A stretch of 64,000 nt of DNA, taken from contig JAKAMO010000001.1 of NCBI GenBank assembly GCA_021812825.1, forward strand, positions 1 to 64,000, in the 5' to 3' direction. The notes below the pieces were generated by a model. That model saw nothing but the letters and a program-made list of their open reading frames with translations. It had not been told where the DNA came from and ran no database searches. This document shows positions 47,505 to 55,533 of the stretch, one piece after another. Source of the DNA: a bacterium (GTDB taxonomy: Bacteria > Elusimicrobiota > Elusimicrobia > Elusimicrobiales > UBA9959). Made by a program: the position numbers and the translations under genes. The first letter of the stretch is position 1. Each line of letters begins with the position of its first letter.

Positions 47505-49139
47505 TCAGGCCTTGTCCTTCTGCATGAAGGGGTAGGCGTAGGCGTAGGGAGGCACGAAGTTCTCCTTCACGGCGCGCGGGGAGGTCCAGCGCATCATGTT
47601 CAGGAGCGAACCGGCCTTGTCGTTGGTGCCAGAGGCCCTGGCCCCGCCGAACGGCTGCTGGCCTACCACGGCGCCGGTGGGCTTGTCGTTGATGTAGAAG
47701 TTGCCCGCGGCGTTCTCCAGCCTGTCGAAGGTCTTCAGTATCGCCGCCCTGTCCTGCGCGAAGATCGCGCCGGTCAGCGCGTACGGCGAGGTCTGGTCGC
47801 AGAGGCGCAGGGTCTCGTCGAACTTCTTATCGTCGTAGACGTAGACCGTCATGACGGGCCCGAAGATCTCCTCCTGCATGGTCTTGAAGTCCGGCCTCGA
47901 GGCCTTTATCAGCGTCGGGCGTATGAAGTAGCCCTTGGAGTCGTCGTACCTGCCGCCGGCCAGTATCTTGCCGCCGCGGTCCTTGGCGGCGAAGTCTATG
48001 TAGCCGGTGATGCTCGCGAAGGCGTTCTTGTCTATGACGGCGTTGACGAAGTTGGAGAAGTCCTCGGCCGGGCCCATCTTCAGGCCTTCTATCTGGGAGA
48101 CCAGGTCGTCCTTGATCTTGTTCCAGACCGACTTGGGTATGTACGAGCGGCTGGCGGCCGAGCACTTCTGGCCCTGGAACTCGTAGGCGCCGCGCACGAT
48201 CGCGCACTTGAGGGCCTCAACATCGCAGGAGGGGTGCGCGAAGATGAAGTCCTTGCCGCCGGTCTCGCCCACTATGCGCGGGTAGCCCTTGTACTTGTGG
48301 AAGTTGCCCACTATGGTCTTCCACATGCCGTTGAAGACGCCGGTGGAGCCGGTGAAGTGCAGGCCCATGAAGTCCGGGTTGTTGATGACCGGGTCTCCCA
48401 CCTCGCCTCCGGAGCCGGGCAGCATGTTGATGACGCCGTCCGGGAGCCCCGCGGCCTGCCAGAGCTTCATCAGAAAATAGCCGGAGTAGACGGCCGTGGA
48501 GGCTGGCTTCCACAGCACGGTATTGCCCATGATGGCCGGCGCCGTCGGCAGGTTGCCGGCGATGGACGTGAAGTTGAACGGCGTGACCGCGAAGACGAAG
48601 CCCTCGAGCGGCCTGTAGTCCACGTAGTTCCAGTTGCCGCGCGGGGATAGGGGCTGCTGGGAGTAGATCTGCTCGGCGAAATATGTGTTGAAGCGGTAGA
48701 AGTCGGCCAGCTCGCAGGCGGAGTCTATCTCTGCCTGAAACGGGGTCTTGGACTGTCCTATCATCGTGGCCGCGTTCAGGGTCTGGCGCCAGGTGGTGGC
48801 CAGCAGGTCGCCGGCCTTCAGGAAAATGGCCGCGCGGGCGTGCCAGGGCATCTTCGCCCAGGTCTTCCTGGCCTGTGCCGCTGCGCGGACGGCCAGCTGC
48901 ACTTCTTTCGGGCCGGCCTTGTGGAAGCGGCCTATGACCTTCCTGTTCTCGTGCGGTATGACTATGTCCACGGTGCGGCCGGTGCGTATCTCACGCCCGC
49001 CTATGACGAGGGGGATATCTATGACCTGGCCGCGCAGCTCGGCTAGCTTGGCCTTGAGCTCCTTGCGCTCCGGCGTGCCGGGCGCGTAGCTGAGCACCGG
49101 CTCGTTGACCGGCTTTGGTACCTGAAGAATGGTGTTCAT
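47505..49139 (-). CDS. pruA: L-glutamate gamma-semialdehyde (1-pyrroline-5-carboxylate) dehydrogenase
   Basis: This NAD-dependent aldehyde dehydrogenase oxidises glutamate semialdehyde to glutamate in proline or arginine catabolism. The 544-aa protein shows ALDH motifs FAVTPFNFTSIAGNL, LWKPASTAVYSGY, HFTGSTGVF, VGETGGKDF (general-base Glu) and YEFQGQKCSAASR (catalytic Cys). The extended N-terminus (VPKPVNEPVLSYAPGTPER) matches the stand-alone P5CDH family related to ALDH4. No proline dehydrogenase gene is adjacent. It is transcribed alone, divergent from the molybdenum island. Confidence 0.9.
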   Translation of the reverse strand: MNTILQVPKPVNEPVLSYAPGTPERKELKAKLAELRGQVIDIPLVIGGREIRTGRTVDIVIPHENRKVIGRFHKAGPKEVQLAVRAAAQARKTWAKMPWHARAAIFLKAGDLLATTWRQTLNAATMIGQSKTPFQAEIDSACELADFYRFNTYFAEQIYSQQPLSPRGNWNYVDYRPLEGFVFAVTPFNFTSIAGNLPTAPAIMGNTVLWKPASTAVYSGYFLMKLWQAAGLPDGVINMLPGSGGEVGDPVINNPDFMGLHFTGSTGVFNGMWKTIVGNFHKYKGYPRIVGETGGKDFIFAHPSCDVEALKCAIVRGAYEFQGQKCSAASRSYIPKSVWNKIKDDLVSQIEGLKMGPAEDFSNFVNAVIDKNAFASITGYIDFAAKDRGGKILAGGRYDDSKGYFIRPTLIKASRPDFKTMQEEIFGPVMTVYVYDDKKFDETLRLCDQTSPYALTGAIFAQDRAAILKTFDRLENAAGNFYINDKPTGAVVGQQPFGGARASGTNDKAGSLLNMMRWTSPRAVKENFVPPYAYAYPFMQKDKA

Positions 49140-49218
49140 CGTGCCTCCGTTCGGCTGTACGTCTATTGGAATATTATCAATTTGGGGAAATATTAGTATA
49201 GGGCGCGGCCGCCCGCTC

Positions 49219-49244
49219 CCGATATATTTTGTAAACTATATCGG
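49219..49244 (+). promoter_or_regulatory. ModE-type operator candidate
   Basis: A perfect palindrome CCGATATA-N10-TATATCGG abuts the ATG of the ModE-like gene and resembles the CGnTATATA/TATATAnCG half-sites of ModE operators. It leaves no room for a Shine-Dalgarno, so the first gene may be leaderless or weakly translated. Confidence 0.55.
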
Positions 49245-49592
49245 ATGCGGATAAAAATAAGACTGGGACTGCGGGACGCCGCCGGCGAGCCTTTCATGGG
49301 CATAGGCCTGGTCTGGCTGCTGCGCGGCGTGCAGCGCTCCGGTTCTCTCAGCGCTTCGGCCAGGGAGATGGGCATGTCCTATTCCAAGGCGCACGGCCTT
49401 GTACGGAAGCTGGAGGCCGCGCTGGGCTGCGGCGTGCTGGCCCGGGAGCGAGGCGGCAGCGGGCGAGGCGGCTCTTCCCTCACCCCGCGAGGCCTGCGTT
49501 TTCTCGAGCGCTTCGAGGCCATGGACGCCTCGGTGAAGAAGCAGGCCGAGGCCATCTTTCGCAGGTCCTTTCCCGGGGGGAAACTGGCATGA
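49245..49592 (+). CDS. ModE-like N-terminal winged-helix regulator without molybdate-binding domain
   Basis: The 115-aa protein matches the N-terminal DNA-binding domain of ModE: GEPFMGIGLVWLLRGVQRSG, then SLSASAREMGMSYSKAHGLV as the helix-turn-helix and a GGSGRGG...LTPRG wing. The C-terminal molbindin (TOBE) domains that sense molybdate are absent, a common short form. The next gene (MOT1-like permease) overlaps by 4 bp, and molybdenum cofactor genes follow, so it probably regulates molybdenum uptake and use. It may autoregulate through the palindrome directly upstream. Confidence 0.85.
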   Translation: MRIKIRLGLRDAAGEPFMGIGLVWLLRGVQRSGSLSASAREMGMSYSKAHGLVRKLEAALGCGVLARERGGSGRGGSSLTPRGLRFLERFEAMDASVKKQAEAIFRRSFPGGKLA

Positions 49593-50593
49593 GCCTGCGC
49601 CGGATCTCTTTCTCGCCCGGGGAATGGACCGGCGCCCTGGGCGACCTGGGCATCAGCGTGCCGGTGCTGCTGGCGCTGTCCGCCTCCGGCTCGCTCGATC
49701 TCTCCCGGGCGCTGCTGCTTTTCGGCGCGGTCTATATAGGCGCGGGGCTTTATTTCAGGCTTCCGATACCCGTGCAGCCGCTCAAGGCCGCTACCGCGTT
49801 GGTAATAGCAAGAGGGCTCGGCGGAGCGGCACTGCGGGCCTGCGCCCTCTGGATGGCCGCCATCCTCGCCGTCTTCTCGCTGACCGGCTTCTCGGACAGG
49901 ATCAACCGCCTTTTCACCCGCACCATAGTCAGGGGCATACAGCTGGGCGTGGGCCTGCTGCTGCTGAAGGCCGCCTACAAATTGCTGCTGTCCTCTCCGC
50001 ACTCCGGCGCGGCGGCCGTGGTCACGGCCGGTTTCCCTTCCCTGCCCGAGCTGGTTTCCGCTTTCTGGGTGCTGGTGCTGCCGCAGCTGCCGCTGACGCT
50101 CGGCAACTCCGTGGCTGCCACCTGCGACGTCAGCGCCGGCTACTTCGGGGAAGAGGCCGGAAGAGTGCGGCCGTGCTCCGTCACCATGTCCATAGCGCTT
50201 TCGAACCTTGCCGCCGGCCTGCTGGACGGCATGCCCGTATGCCACGGCTCCGGCGGCGTGACCGCGCACCATAAGTTCGGCGCGAGAACGGCCGGCTCCA
50301 CCATCATCCTGGGCTCCGCTTTCATACTGCTGGCGCTGGGGCTGGGCTCGGCCGGGGCCGCGGCCGCGCTGGCCGCCATCCCCCGCTGGCTGCTGGCCGG
50401 CCTGCTGGCCTGGACCGGCCTGCTGCACGCGCGGCTGGTGCTGGACCCGAAGGCCGTGCTGCCGGTGGCGCTGGCCATGGGCGCGCTGGGGCTGGCCACC
50501 AGCAACCTTTCTTATTCGCTGGCGCTGGGGCTCGCGGCCGAAGGAGCGCTGCGCTGGACGCCGCTCTCGCGGCTGCAGGGGGCCAGGTCATGA
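49589..50593 (+). CDS. MOT1-like molybdate/sulfate permease
   Basis: The 334-aa protein has about ten membrane spans and motifs of the MOT1/SulP-related molybdate transporters: GALGDLGISVPVLLAL near the N-terminus, LPIPVQPLKAATALVIA, and the later CHGSGGVTAHHKFGART. These families move molybdate or sulfate as secondary transporters. Placement between a ModE-like regulator (4-bp overlap) and moeA (4-bp overlap) makes molybdate the likely substrate. It is an alternative to the ModABC transporter, which is not seen in the window. Confidence 0.85.
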   Translation: MSLRRISFSPGEWTGALGDLGISVPVLLALSASGSLDLSRALLLFGAVYIGAGLYFRLPIPVQPLKAATALVIARGLGGAALRACALWMAAILAVFSLTGFSDRINRLFTRTIVRGIQLGVGLLLLKAAYKLLLSSPHSGAAAVVTAGFPSLPELVSAFWVLVLPQLPLTLGNSVAATCDVSAGYFGEEAGRVRPCSVTMSIALSNLAAGLLDGMPVCHGSGGVTAHHKFGARTAGSTIILGSAFILLALGLGSAGAAAALAAIPRWLLAGLLAWTGLLHARLVLDPKAVLPVALAMGALGLATSNLSYSLALGLAAEGALRWTPLSRLQGARS

Positions 50594-51762
50594 TAAGCTT
50601 CGAAGAGGCCAGGGCCGCGGTGCTTAAGCGGGCGAGAAAGCTCCCTGCCGCGGGGGTGCGCCTGCAGGAGTCGGCGGGGCGCATCCTGGCCGTGGACGTC
50701 AGGTCGCCGCTCGACATGCCGCCTTTCGACAAGGCGCTGGTGGACGGTTACGCCGTGCGCTCGCGCGACGTGAAGGCCGGAACGGGATTGAAGAACGCCG
50801 GGCTGATACAGGCCGGCGGGCGCGTCCGGACCCTGCCCGCCGGGACCTGTCTGAAGATCATGACCGGAGCTCCCGTGCCGCGCGGGGCCGACGCGGTGGT
50901 CATGGTGGAGCTGACGCGGGAGGATGGCGGGCTGGTGCGGTTCGATGCCGCCATAAAAAAAGGCGCCGGCATATCCCGGCGCGGTTCAGATATGAAGCGC
51001 GGACAACTGATACTGCGGCGCGGCTCGGAGATCCGGACCTCGCATATCGCCGCGCTGGCCGCAGCCGGCAATGGTTTCCTGCGCTGCGGAGGGCTGCCTT
51101 CCGTCTCGGTGGTGAATACCGGCGGGGAAATAGTCCAGCCGGGCGGGGAACTTTCCGGTGGCAGCATCTACAACAGCAACGGGCCCATGCTGGCCGCGCT
51201 GCTGCGCGGGGACGGCATAAAGGCCGCGCCCGTCATAGTCCGCGACGAGCCGGCCCGGCTCAGGGCCGCGCTTTCGAAGGCGCTGAAGGCGGATATCGTC
51301 CTGGTTTCCGGCGGTGTCTCTATGGGCGACTACGACCTTGTCCCCTGCGTTCTGAAGTCCCTCGGGGTCAGGCAGGTGTTCCACAAGGTGAAGGTGCGGC
51401 CCGGCAAGCCGATGTTCTTCGGCGTGAAGGGGCGGAAGCTGGTCTTCGGCATACCGGGCAACCCGCTGGCGAACTTCATGGCGTATCACGCCTACGTGCG
51501 TCCGGCCATACTGAAGATGGCCGGCTCCGCCGTTCCCGGCCCTGAATTTACCGCGGGCAGCTGCGCTTCGGCCTTCAGGCCGCGCACGCCCAGGCTGGCC
51601 ATGGAGCTGTCGGCCGTCAGAGCCGCGTATTCCATCCGGCCTCTCCGGCAGAACGGCTCAGCCGACGTGCTGGCCCTGGCGGCTTCGGACGCTTTCACTA
51701 TGGTGCCGGAGAACGGCGAACTGAAGAAGGGCGCCAAGGGCAGGTTCCTCGGATGGCGATAG
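50590..51762 (+). CDS. moeA: Molybdopterin molybdenumtransferase
   Basis: MoeA inserts molybdenum into adenylylated molybdopterin. The 390-aa protein has the conserved N-terminal MPPFDKALVDGYAVRS motif, TGAPVPRGADAVVMVE, NSNGPMLAALL, VSGGVSMGDYDLVP and the catalytic-site loop VFGIPGNPLANF. Length is typical (390-410 aa). It overlaps both neighbours by 4-10 bp in a tight operon with the permease and moaA. No gene for an obvious molybdoenzyme is encoded in the window. Confidence 0.95.
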   Translation: MISFEEARAAVLKRARKLPAAGVRLQESAGRILAVDVRSPLDMPPFDKALVDGYAVRSRDVKAGTGLKNAGLIQAGGRVRTLPAGTCLKIMTGAPVPRGADAVVMVELTREDGGLVRFDAAIKKGAGISRRGSDMKRGQLILRRGSEIRTSHIAALAAAGNGFLRCGGLPSVSVVNTGGEIVQPGGELSGGSIYNSNGPMLAALLRGDGIKAAPVIVRDEPARLRAALSKALKADIVLVSGGVSMGDYDLVPCVLKSLGVRQVFHKVKVRPGKPMFFGVKGRKLVFGIPGNPLANFMAYHAYVRPAILKMAGSAVPGPEFTAGSCASAFRPRTPRLAMELSAVRAAYSIRPLRQNGSADVLALAASDAFTMVPENGELKKGAKGRFLGWR

Positions 51763-52709
51763 ACTACCTCAGGCTGTCGCTCACCGACAGGTGCAACCTG
51801 AACTGCGTCTACTGCACGCCGCGGGAGCGGCAGGATTTCCTCTCGCACGAGGACCTGCTGCGCCACGAGGAACTGGCGCGCGCCGCGGCCTCTTTCGTGA
51901 GGCTCGGGGTCAGGAAGATAAGGCTGACGGGCGGCGAGCCGTTGCTGAAGAAGGACCTTCCCGTCCTGGTGAGGCTGCTGCGCGGCATAAGCGGCCTGCG
52001 CGAGCTCGCCCTCACCACCAACGGGGTGCTGCTGAAGGACCTGGCCGTTCCGCTGCGCGAGGCCGGGCTGGACCGGGTGAACGTAAGCCTGGACAGCCTG
52101 GACCCTGCCGTCTTCAAAAAGATAACCGGCAGCGCCGCGCTGGAGAATTCCTGGGACGGCCTGATGGCGGCGCTCCGGGCCGGCTTCCGGGAAGTGAAGC
52201 TGAACATGGTGGTGATGCGCGGGCTCAACGACGGGGAGGTGTCCGAGTTCGCCCGCCTGGCCCTGGATTTTCCTCTGACGGTGCGCTTCATAGAGTTCTT
52301 CCCGACCAACGGCCGTTCCGCCGGGCTGAAGGGCGCGCTGGTGCCGAACGCCGAGACCCGGAAGCGCGTGGAGGCCGCCTACGGGCCGCTGCGCGAGCTG
52401 CCCCCCGGGCCTTCCGACGGCCCCGCCCGCGTATTTACCCGCGCGGGAGCCAGGGGCAAGATCGGCTTCATCAGCGGGCGCAGCGACAATTTTTGCGGAG
52501 CCTGCGGCCGCATCAGGATGGACTCCGTAGGCCGGGTCTATCCCTGCCTGTTCTCTGCGCCGACGCACAGCATCAGGGAACTGCTCAGGTCCGGGGCCCC
52601 CGACGCGGCTTTGGACGAGTACCTGGGCGGAGCTTTCAAGGTAAAGCCGAAGCACGGCAAGGAGTCGGAGTACGCCGGCGATATAGAGATGAGCGGACGC
52701 GGCGGATAG
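51753..52709 (+). CDS. moaA: GTP 3',8-cyclase
   Basis: The radical-SAM enzyme catalyses the first step of molybdopterin synthesis from GTP. The 318-aa protein has the N-terminal cluster motif DRCNLNCVYC, KIRLTGGEPLL, and the C-terminal second cluster site CGACGRIRMDSVGRVYPC. The tail ends in Gly-Gly (SGRGG), as needed for the C-terminal tail to enter the active site. It overlaps moeA by 10 bp. A class I repeat element separates it from moaC, its pathway partner. Confidence 0.95.
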   Translation: MAIDYLRLSLTDRCNLNCVYCTPRERQDFLSHEDLLRHEELARAAASFVRLGVRKIRLTGGEPLLKKDLPVLVRLLRGISGLRELALTTNGVLLKDLAVPLREAGLDRVNVSLDSLDPAVFKKITGSAALENSWDGLMAALRAGFREVKLNMVVMRGLNDGEVSEFARLALDFPLTVRFIEFFPTNGRSAGLKGALVPNAETRKRVEAAYGPLRELPPGPSDGPARVFTRAGARGKIGFISGRSDNFCGACGRIRMDSVGRVYPCLFSAPTHSIRELLRSGAPDAALDEYLGGAFKVKPKHGKESEYAGDIEMSGRGG

Positions 52710-52722
52710 GCTGGCGGATGGC

Positions 52723-52861
52723 GTTGTGATGGGTTCGGAGGGCCGTCGCGGACCGAAGCCGCTTGCGCAGCGCGGCGAGGGAGTGGAGCGGAGCGACACC
52801 GCAGTGTGACGAGGGGCGAGCACGGTGTGCGAGACCCCGTGCCCGGCGGGCCCATCACAAC
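52723..52861 (+). repeat. Class I stem-bracketed intergenic element, copy 6
   Basis: The outer stem is a perfect 11-bp pair (GTTGTGATGGG 52723-52733, CCCATCACAAC 52851-52861). The core reads GCCGCTTGCGCAGCGCGGCG, GAGTGGAGCGGAGCGACACC and the apical hairpin GCAC-GGT-GTGC (52820-52830). It lies between moaA and moaC. Confidence 0.8.
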
Positions 52862-52905
52862 ACCATCCTCCCTATTGTGGTAACGAATTACGGAACGGAG
52901 ATCTT

Positions 52906-53367
52906 ATGATAGATGTCGGAAATAAAAAGGATACGAAGAGGACGGCGAGGGCGCAGGCTTATGTAAAGCTCAACCCGGAGATAGTGCGGCTGATAAAGGC
53001 CGGCAAGCTCCCCAAGGGCGACGTGCTGCAGGCCGCCCGCTTCGCCGGCATACTGGCCGCCAAGAACACGGCCGGCCTGATACCGCTCTGCCACAACCTC
53101 CCGCTGAACTACGTGGGCGTGGATTTCAAGGTGGAGAACGCGGGGGTGCGCATAGCGACGGAAGCCCGCTGCACCGGCAAGACCGGCGTGGAGATGGAGG
53201 CCCTGGTGGCGGCCAGTACCGCGGCTCTCACCATCTACGACATGTGCAAGATGTTTTCGCAGGACTTGGAGATAGGCGGAATATTCCTGCTGGAGAAGAA
53301 GGGCGGCAAAAGCGGACATTACGAGCGGAAATACGGTCGTGGCCGGACCGCGCGGATAGCGGTGTAA
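52906..53367 (+). CDS. moaC: Cyclic pyranopterin monophosphate synthase
   Basis: MoaC converts the MoaA product to cyclic pyranopterin monophosphate. The 153-aa protein begins MIDVGNKKDTKRTARAQAYV, equivalent to the usual MVDVS..TAREA start, and includes AGILAAKNTAGLIPLCHNLP, TGVEMEALVAASTAALTIYD and MCKMFSQDLEIG with the late KGGKSGHY containing the catalytic Lys. Length is normal. ATG 52906 is chosen over the frame extension to 52825, which runs into the repeat element and has no family similarity. A class II element follows. Confidence 0.93.
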   Translation: MIDVGNKKDTKRTARAQAYVKLNPEIVRLIKAGKLPKGDVLQAARFAGILAAKNTAGLIPLCHNLPLNYVGVDFKVENAGVRIATEARCTGKTGVEMEALVAASTAALTIYDMCKMFSQDLEIGGIFLLEKKGGKSGHYERKYGRGRTARIAV

Positions 53368-53409
53368 GGTTTAAGGTTCTTCCGGAAATGCCGATGGCAC
53401 TTTTATCGG

Positions 53410-53538
53410 CAGCGTGCGGGGTGAAGTGTCCGCGCGACTTTGGGGAAGGGGGACCCGCCCATAATTTCCCCAGGGCGGGGGGAACCGCGCAACGGTTCCC
53501 CTCTGCCCAGGAGCGCGGACACTTCGCCCCGTGCGCTG
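53410..53538 (-). repeat. Class II stem-bracketed intergenic element, copy 2 (inverted)
   Basis: The outer arms 53410-53435 and 53513-53538 pair at all 26 positions if three G-U wobbles are allowed. Their sequence is unrelated to the outer stem of the copy at 41165. The inner core (about 53436-53509) is the reverse complement of that copy's core with three differences in about 70 nt. Confidence 0.82.
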
Positions 53539-53594
53539 TCCTGGAAGATGCCGGGACCCATGCTAACCCCGGAAGAGCCAAGGTTTAATACAAT

Positions 53595-54050
53595 ATGAGC
53601 ATGGGCAGGATATTTTCCATCAATCTCAGCTCGGCCAAGGGCGTGCCCAAGGAGCGGCGCGGCCGGGCCTTGCTGCTTAAAGGCCTGGGTCTGGAAGGCG
53701 ACGCCCATGCCGGCACGGATATCCGCCAGGTGAGCCTGCTGGACATCGAGAGCGTGCGCTGCCAGATCGCCGACGCGAAGGCGAAGGGCGCCTCGGTGGA
53801 GATCCGCCCCGGTATATACGCCGAGAATATCACCACCGAAGGTCTCGCGCTTTCGGAGCTGAAGATAGGCGAAACGCTGAAGGCGGGGGAGACCGCCCTG
53901 CTCAGGATCTCGCAGATAGGCAAGGAATGCCACGACCGCTGCGCCATCTATCGCGAGGTGGGCGACTGCATCATGCCGAGGAAAGGCATATTCGCGGAAG
54001 TCGTAGAAGGCGGGGAGATAACGGTGGGGGATGAAATTGAAAAGCTTTAA
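53595..54050 (+). CDS. MOSC domain protein
   Basis: The 151-aa protein is a minimal MOSC domain: GRIFSINLSSAKGVPKER, LEGDAHAG, DIRQVSLLDIES, RPGIYAENITTEGLAL and the Cys-containing segment KECHDRCAIYREVGDCIMPR. MOSC domains occur in molybdenum cofactor sulfurases and in stand-alone proteins (YiiM/YuaD-like) thought to handle sulfur on Moco. It sits between moaC and mogA, with a 20-bp overlap with the latter, supporting a Moco role; in some bacteria short MOSC proteins are fused to MogA. Confidence 0.88.
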   Translation: MSMGRIFSINLSSAKGVPKERRGRALLLKGLGLEGDAHAGTDIRQVSLLDIESVRCQIADAKAKGASVEIRPGIYAENITTEGLALSELKIGETLKAGETALLRISQIGKECHDRCAIYREVGDCIMPRKGIFAEVVEGGEITVGDEIEKL

Positions 54051-54519
54051 GGCGGCGGTGCTTACTTCGAGCGACAGATGCTCTCGCGGCGAGGCCGCTG
54101 ACGAGAGCGGCCGGCTGGTCTCCGAGCTGGTAAGGACATCAGGCGGGGTCACCGTGGCCCATGACGTGGTGCCGGACGAACTCGAGGTCATCAAGGCCAG
54201 GCTCCTGGCCTATTGCGATGAGCTGAAGGCCGACCTGGTAATTACCACAGGCGGCACCGGCTTCGGCCGGAGGGACGTTACCCCGGAGGCCACGGCGCAG
54301 GTGATGGAGCGCGCCATCCCCGGCCTGCCCGAGCTCATGCGGTCCGAGGGCCTGAAGAAGACTAAGAAGGCCGCGCTGTCCCGCGGCATAGCCGGTATAC
54401 GGGGGAACACCATCATCATCAACCTGCCCGGCAGTCCCAAAGCGGTGAGGGAATCGCTGGAGGCGGTGCTGGACCTTATACCGCACGCGCTGGAGATGCT
54501 GCACGGCGGGGGACATTGA
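54031..54519 (+). CDS. mog: Molybdopterin adenylyltransferase (MogA/MoaB family)
   Basis: MogA activates molybdopterin by adenylylation before molybdenum insertion by MoeA. The 162-aa protein has the family motifs AAVLTSSDRCSRGEA..ESG, DLVITTGGTGFGRRDVTPEA (the MPT-binding TTGGTG loop) and IINLPGSPKAVRESLEAV. Length is typical (160-190 aa). It overlaps the MOSC gene by 20 bp, and its 3' end is 16 bp from the next gene, so the downstream unknown protein may share the transcript. Confidence 0.92.
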   Translation: MKLKSFKAAVLTSSDRCSRGEAADESGRLVSELVRTSGGVTVAHDVVPDELEVIKARLLAYCDELKADLVITTGGTGFGRRDVTPEATAQVMERAIPGLPELMRSEGLKKTKKAALSRGIAGIRGNTIIINLPGSPKAVRESLEAVLDLIPHALEMLHGGGH

Positions 54520-54535
54520 CCGGCCGGCTTTCCAG

Positions 54536-55477
54536 ATGAACGAAAGAAAGCTCAAAAGGATCTCGGCCGGCCTGTGCGCCGGCTGGGAGAAGAAACCGGA
54601 CAAGGTCCTGGGGGCCGTCCTTGCCGCCTTTTCTCGCCGGCCTGCCGGGAGAGGACTGAGGTTCTCCGACGACGGTTATATCATGTCCCTGGCAGGGGAC
54701 AGCGGCTCCCTGCGCTTCTTCGCCGGGCTGGACTGCAGGCTGGACCTGCTCCGCCCGGCCGCGTCCCGCTCGCTGGTGAGACTGCGGCTGAATAATTTTT
54801 CCGCTCTGTGCCGGTCGCTTAACCGCTGTCCAGGTTTTTCTTTAGACGCGGACCTCGCCTCGGACCTGGCGGAGCGGCTGCTGCGCGACGGCCGGCTTCC
54901 CGGCTGGCCGTTCTTCGGCGCCAAGCTGAAGCCGGACGGCGGCTGCGTCCTCACCGTCTATTTCAGCAACACTCCCTGGGAAGAAGGGCTCGGCTGGACC
55001 AATATCGGCGCCATTCTGGAGCTTGCGGGGCTGAAACCGGGGGGGATGGAAAAATTACGCCTGACGGGCGCATTCGACTGCGCCGGGATCTCGCTTTCCT
55101 CCGACGGCGGCAGAAGCCTCAAGATATACACCCGCTTCCCGTTCCTCGCCGCTGGCGGCGGCCTGGCCGCTCTCCGCAGGCTGCACGGCGCCGTGGGCGC
55201 CGGCTTCCTGAAGCGCTGCTGGAAGGCGGCCGAAAGCCGCCCTGTCAGGCACTGGACCAACGCCTACGGCTTCGAGCCCGGCACGGGACGGCCGGTCTCG
55301 GTCAAGACCGAGATGCATTTTCGCGAGCCTGTGCCCGCCGCGGAGGCGATGCGCCTGCTGGACATAGCGCCCGGCTCCCGGGAGGGAGCTCAGTGGCGCT
55401 TGCTGCTGGAGCACGGCTGCGCCGTGACGACCCTGGCGGCGCAGAAAGGGCTGCGCACGCTGTATTTTACGGCCTAG
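54536..55477 (+). CDS. Unknown protein; possible ABBA/PT-barrel-like repeat architecture
   Basis: The 313-aa protein was not recognised as a known family. It lacks a signal peptide and membrane segments. A loosely repeated strand pattern recurs about five times: GLRFSDDG, GAKLKPDGGCVLTVYF, GISLSSDGGRSLKIYT, GFEPGTGRPVSVKTEMHF and a terminal KGLRTLYFTA, each ending in a K/T-x-Y/E-type strand. This alternation resembles the alpha-beta-beta-alpha repeats of aromatic prenyltransferases (NphB/cyanobactin types), but no catalytic signature is certain, so this is only a hypothesis. It lies 16 bp after mog and 56 bp before the radical-SAM fusion gene. Confidence 0.6.
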   Translation: MNERKLKRISAGLCAGWEKKPDKVLGAVLAAFSRRPAGRGLRFSDDGYIMSLAGDSGSLRFFAGLDCRLDLLRPAASRSLVRLRLNNFSALCRSLNRCPGFSLDADLASDLAERLLRDGRLPGWPFFGAKLKPDGGCVLTVYFSNTPWEEGLGWTNIGAILELAGLKPGGMEKLRLTGAFDCAGISLSSDGGRSLKIYTRFPFLAAGGGLAALRRLHGAVGAGFLKRCWKAAESRPVRHWTNAYGFEPGTGRPVSVKTEMHFREPVPAAEAMRLLDIAPGSREGAQWRLLLEHGCAVTTLAAQKGLRTLYFTA

Positions 55478-55494
55478 CCGCCGCGGATTTCTAA

Positions 55495-55524
55495 TTGATA
55501 TCTTAAACACGAGTTTGATAGATT
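55495..55524 (+). promoter_or_regulatory. Candidate promoter of the radical-SAM fusion gene
   Basis: TTGATA and TAGATT are separated by 18 bp in a short AT-rich stretch that is unusual for this genome, 9 nt before the ATG. Confidence 0.35.
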
Positions 55525-55533
55525 AACTAAATC

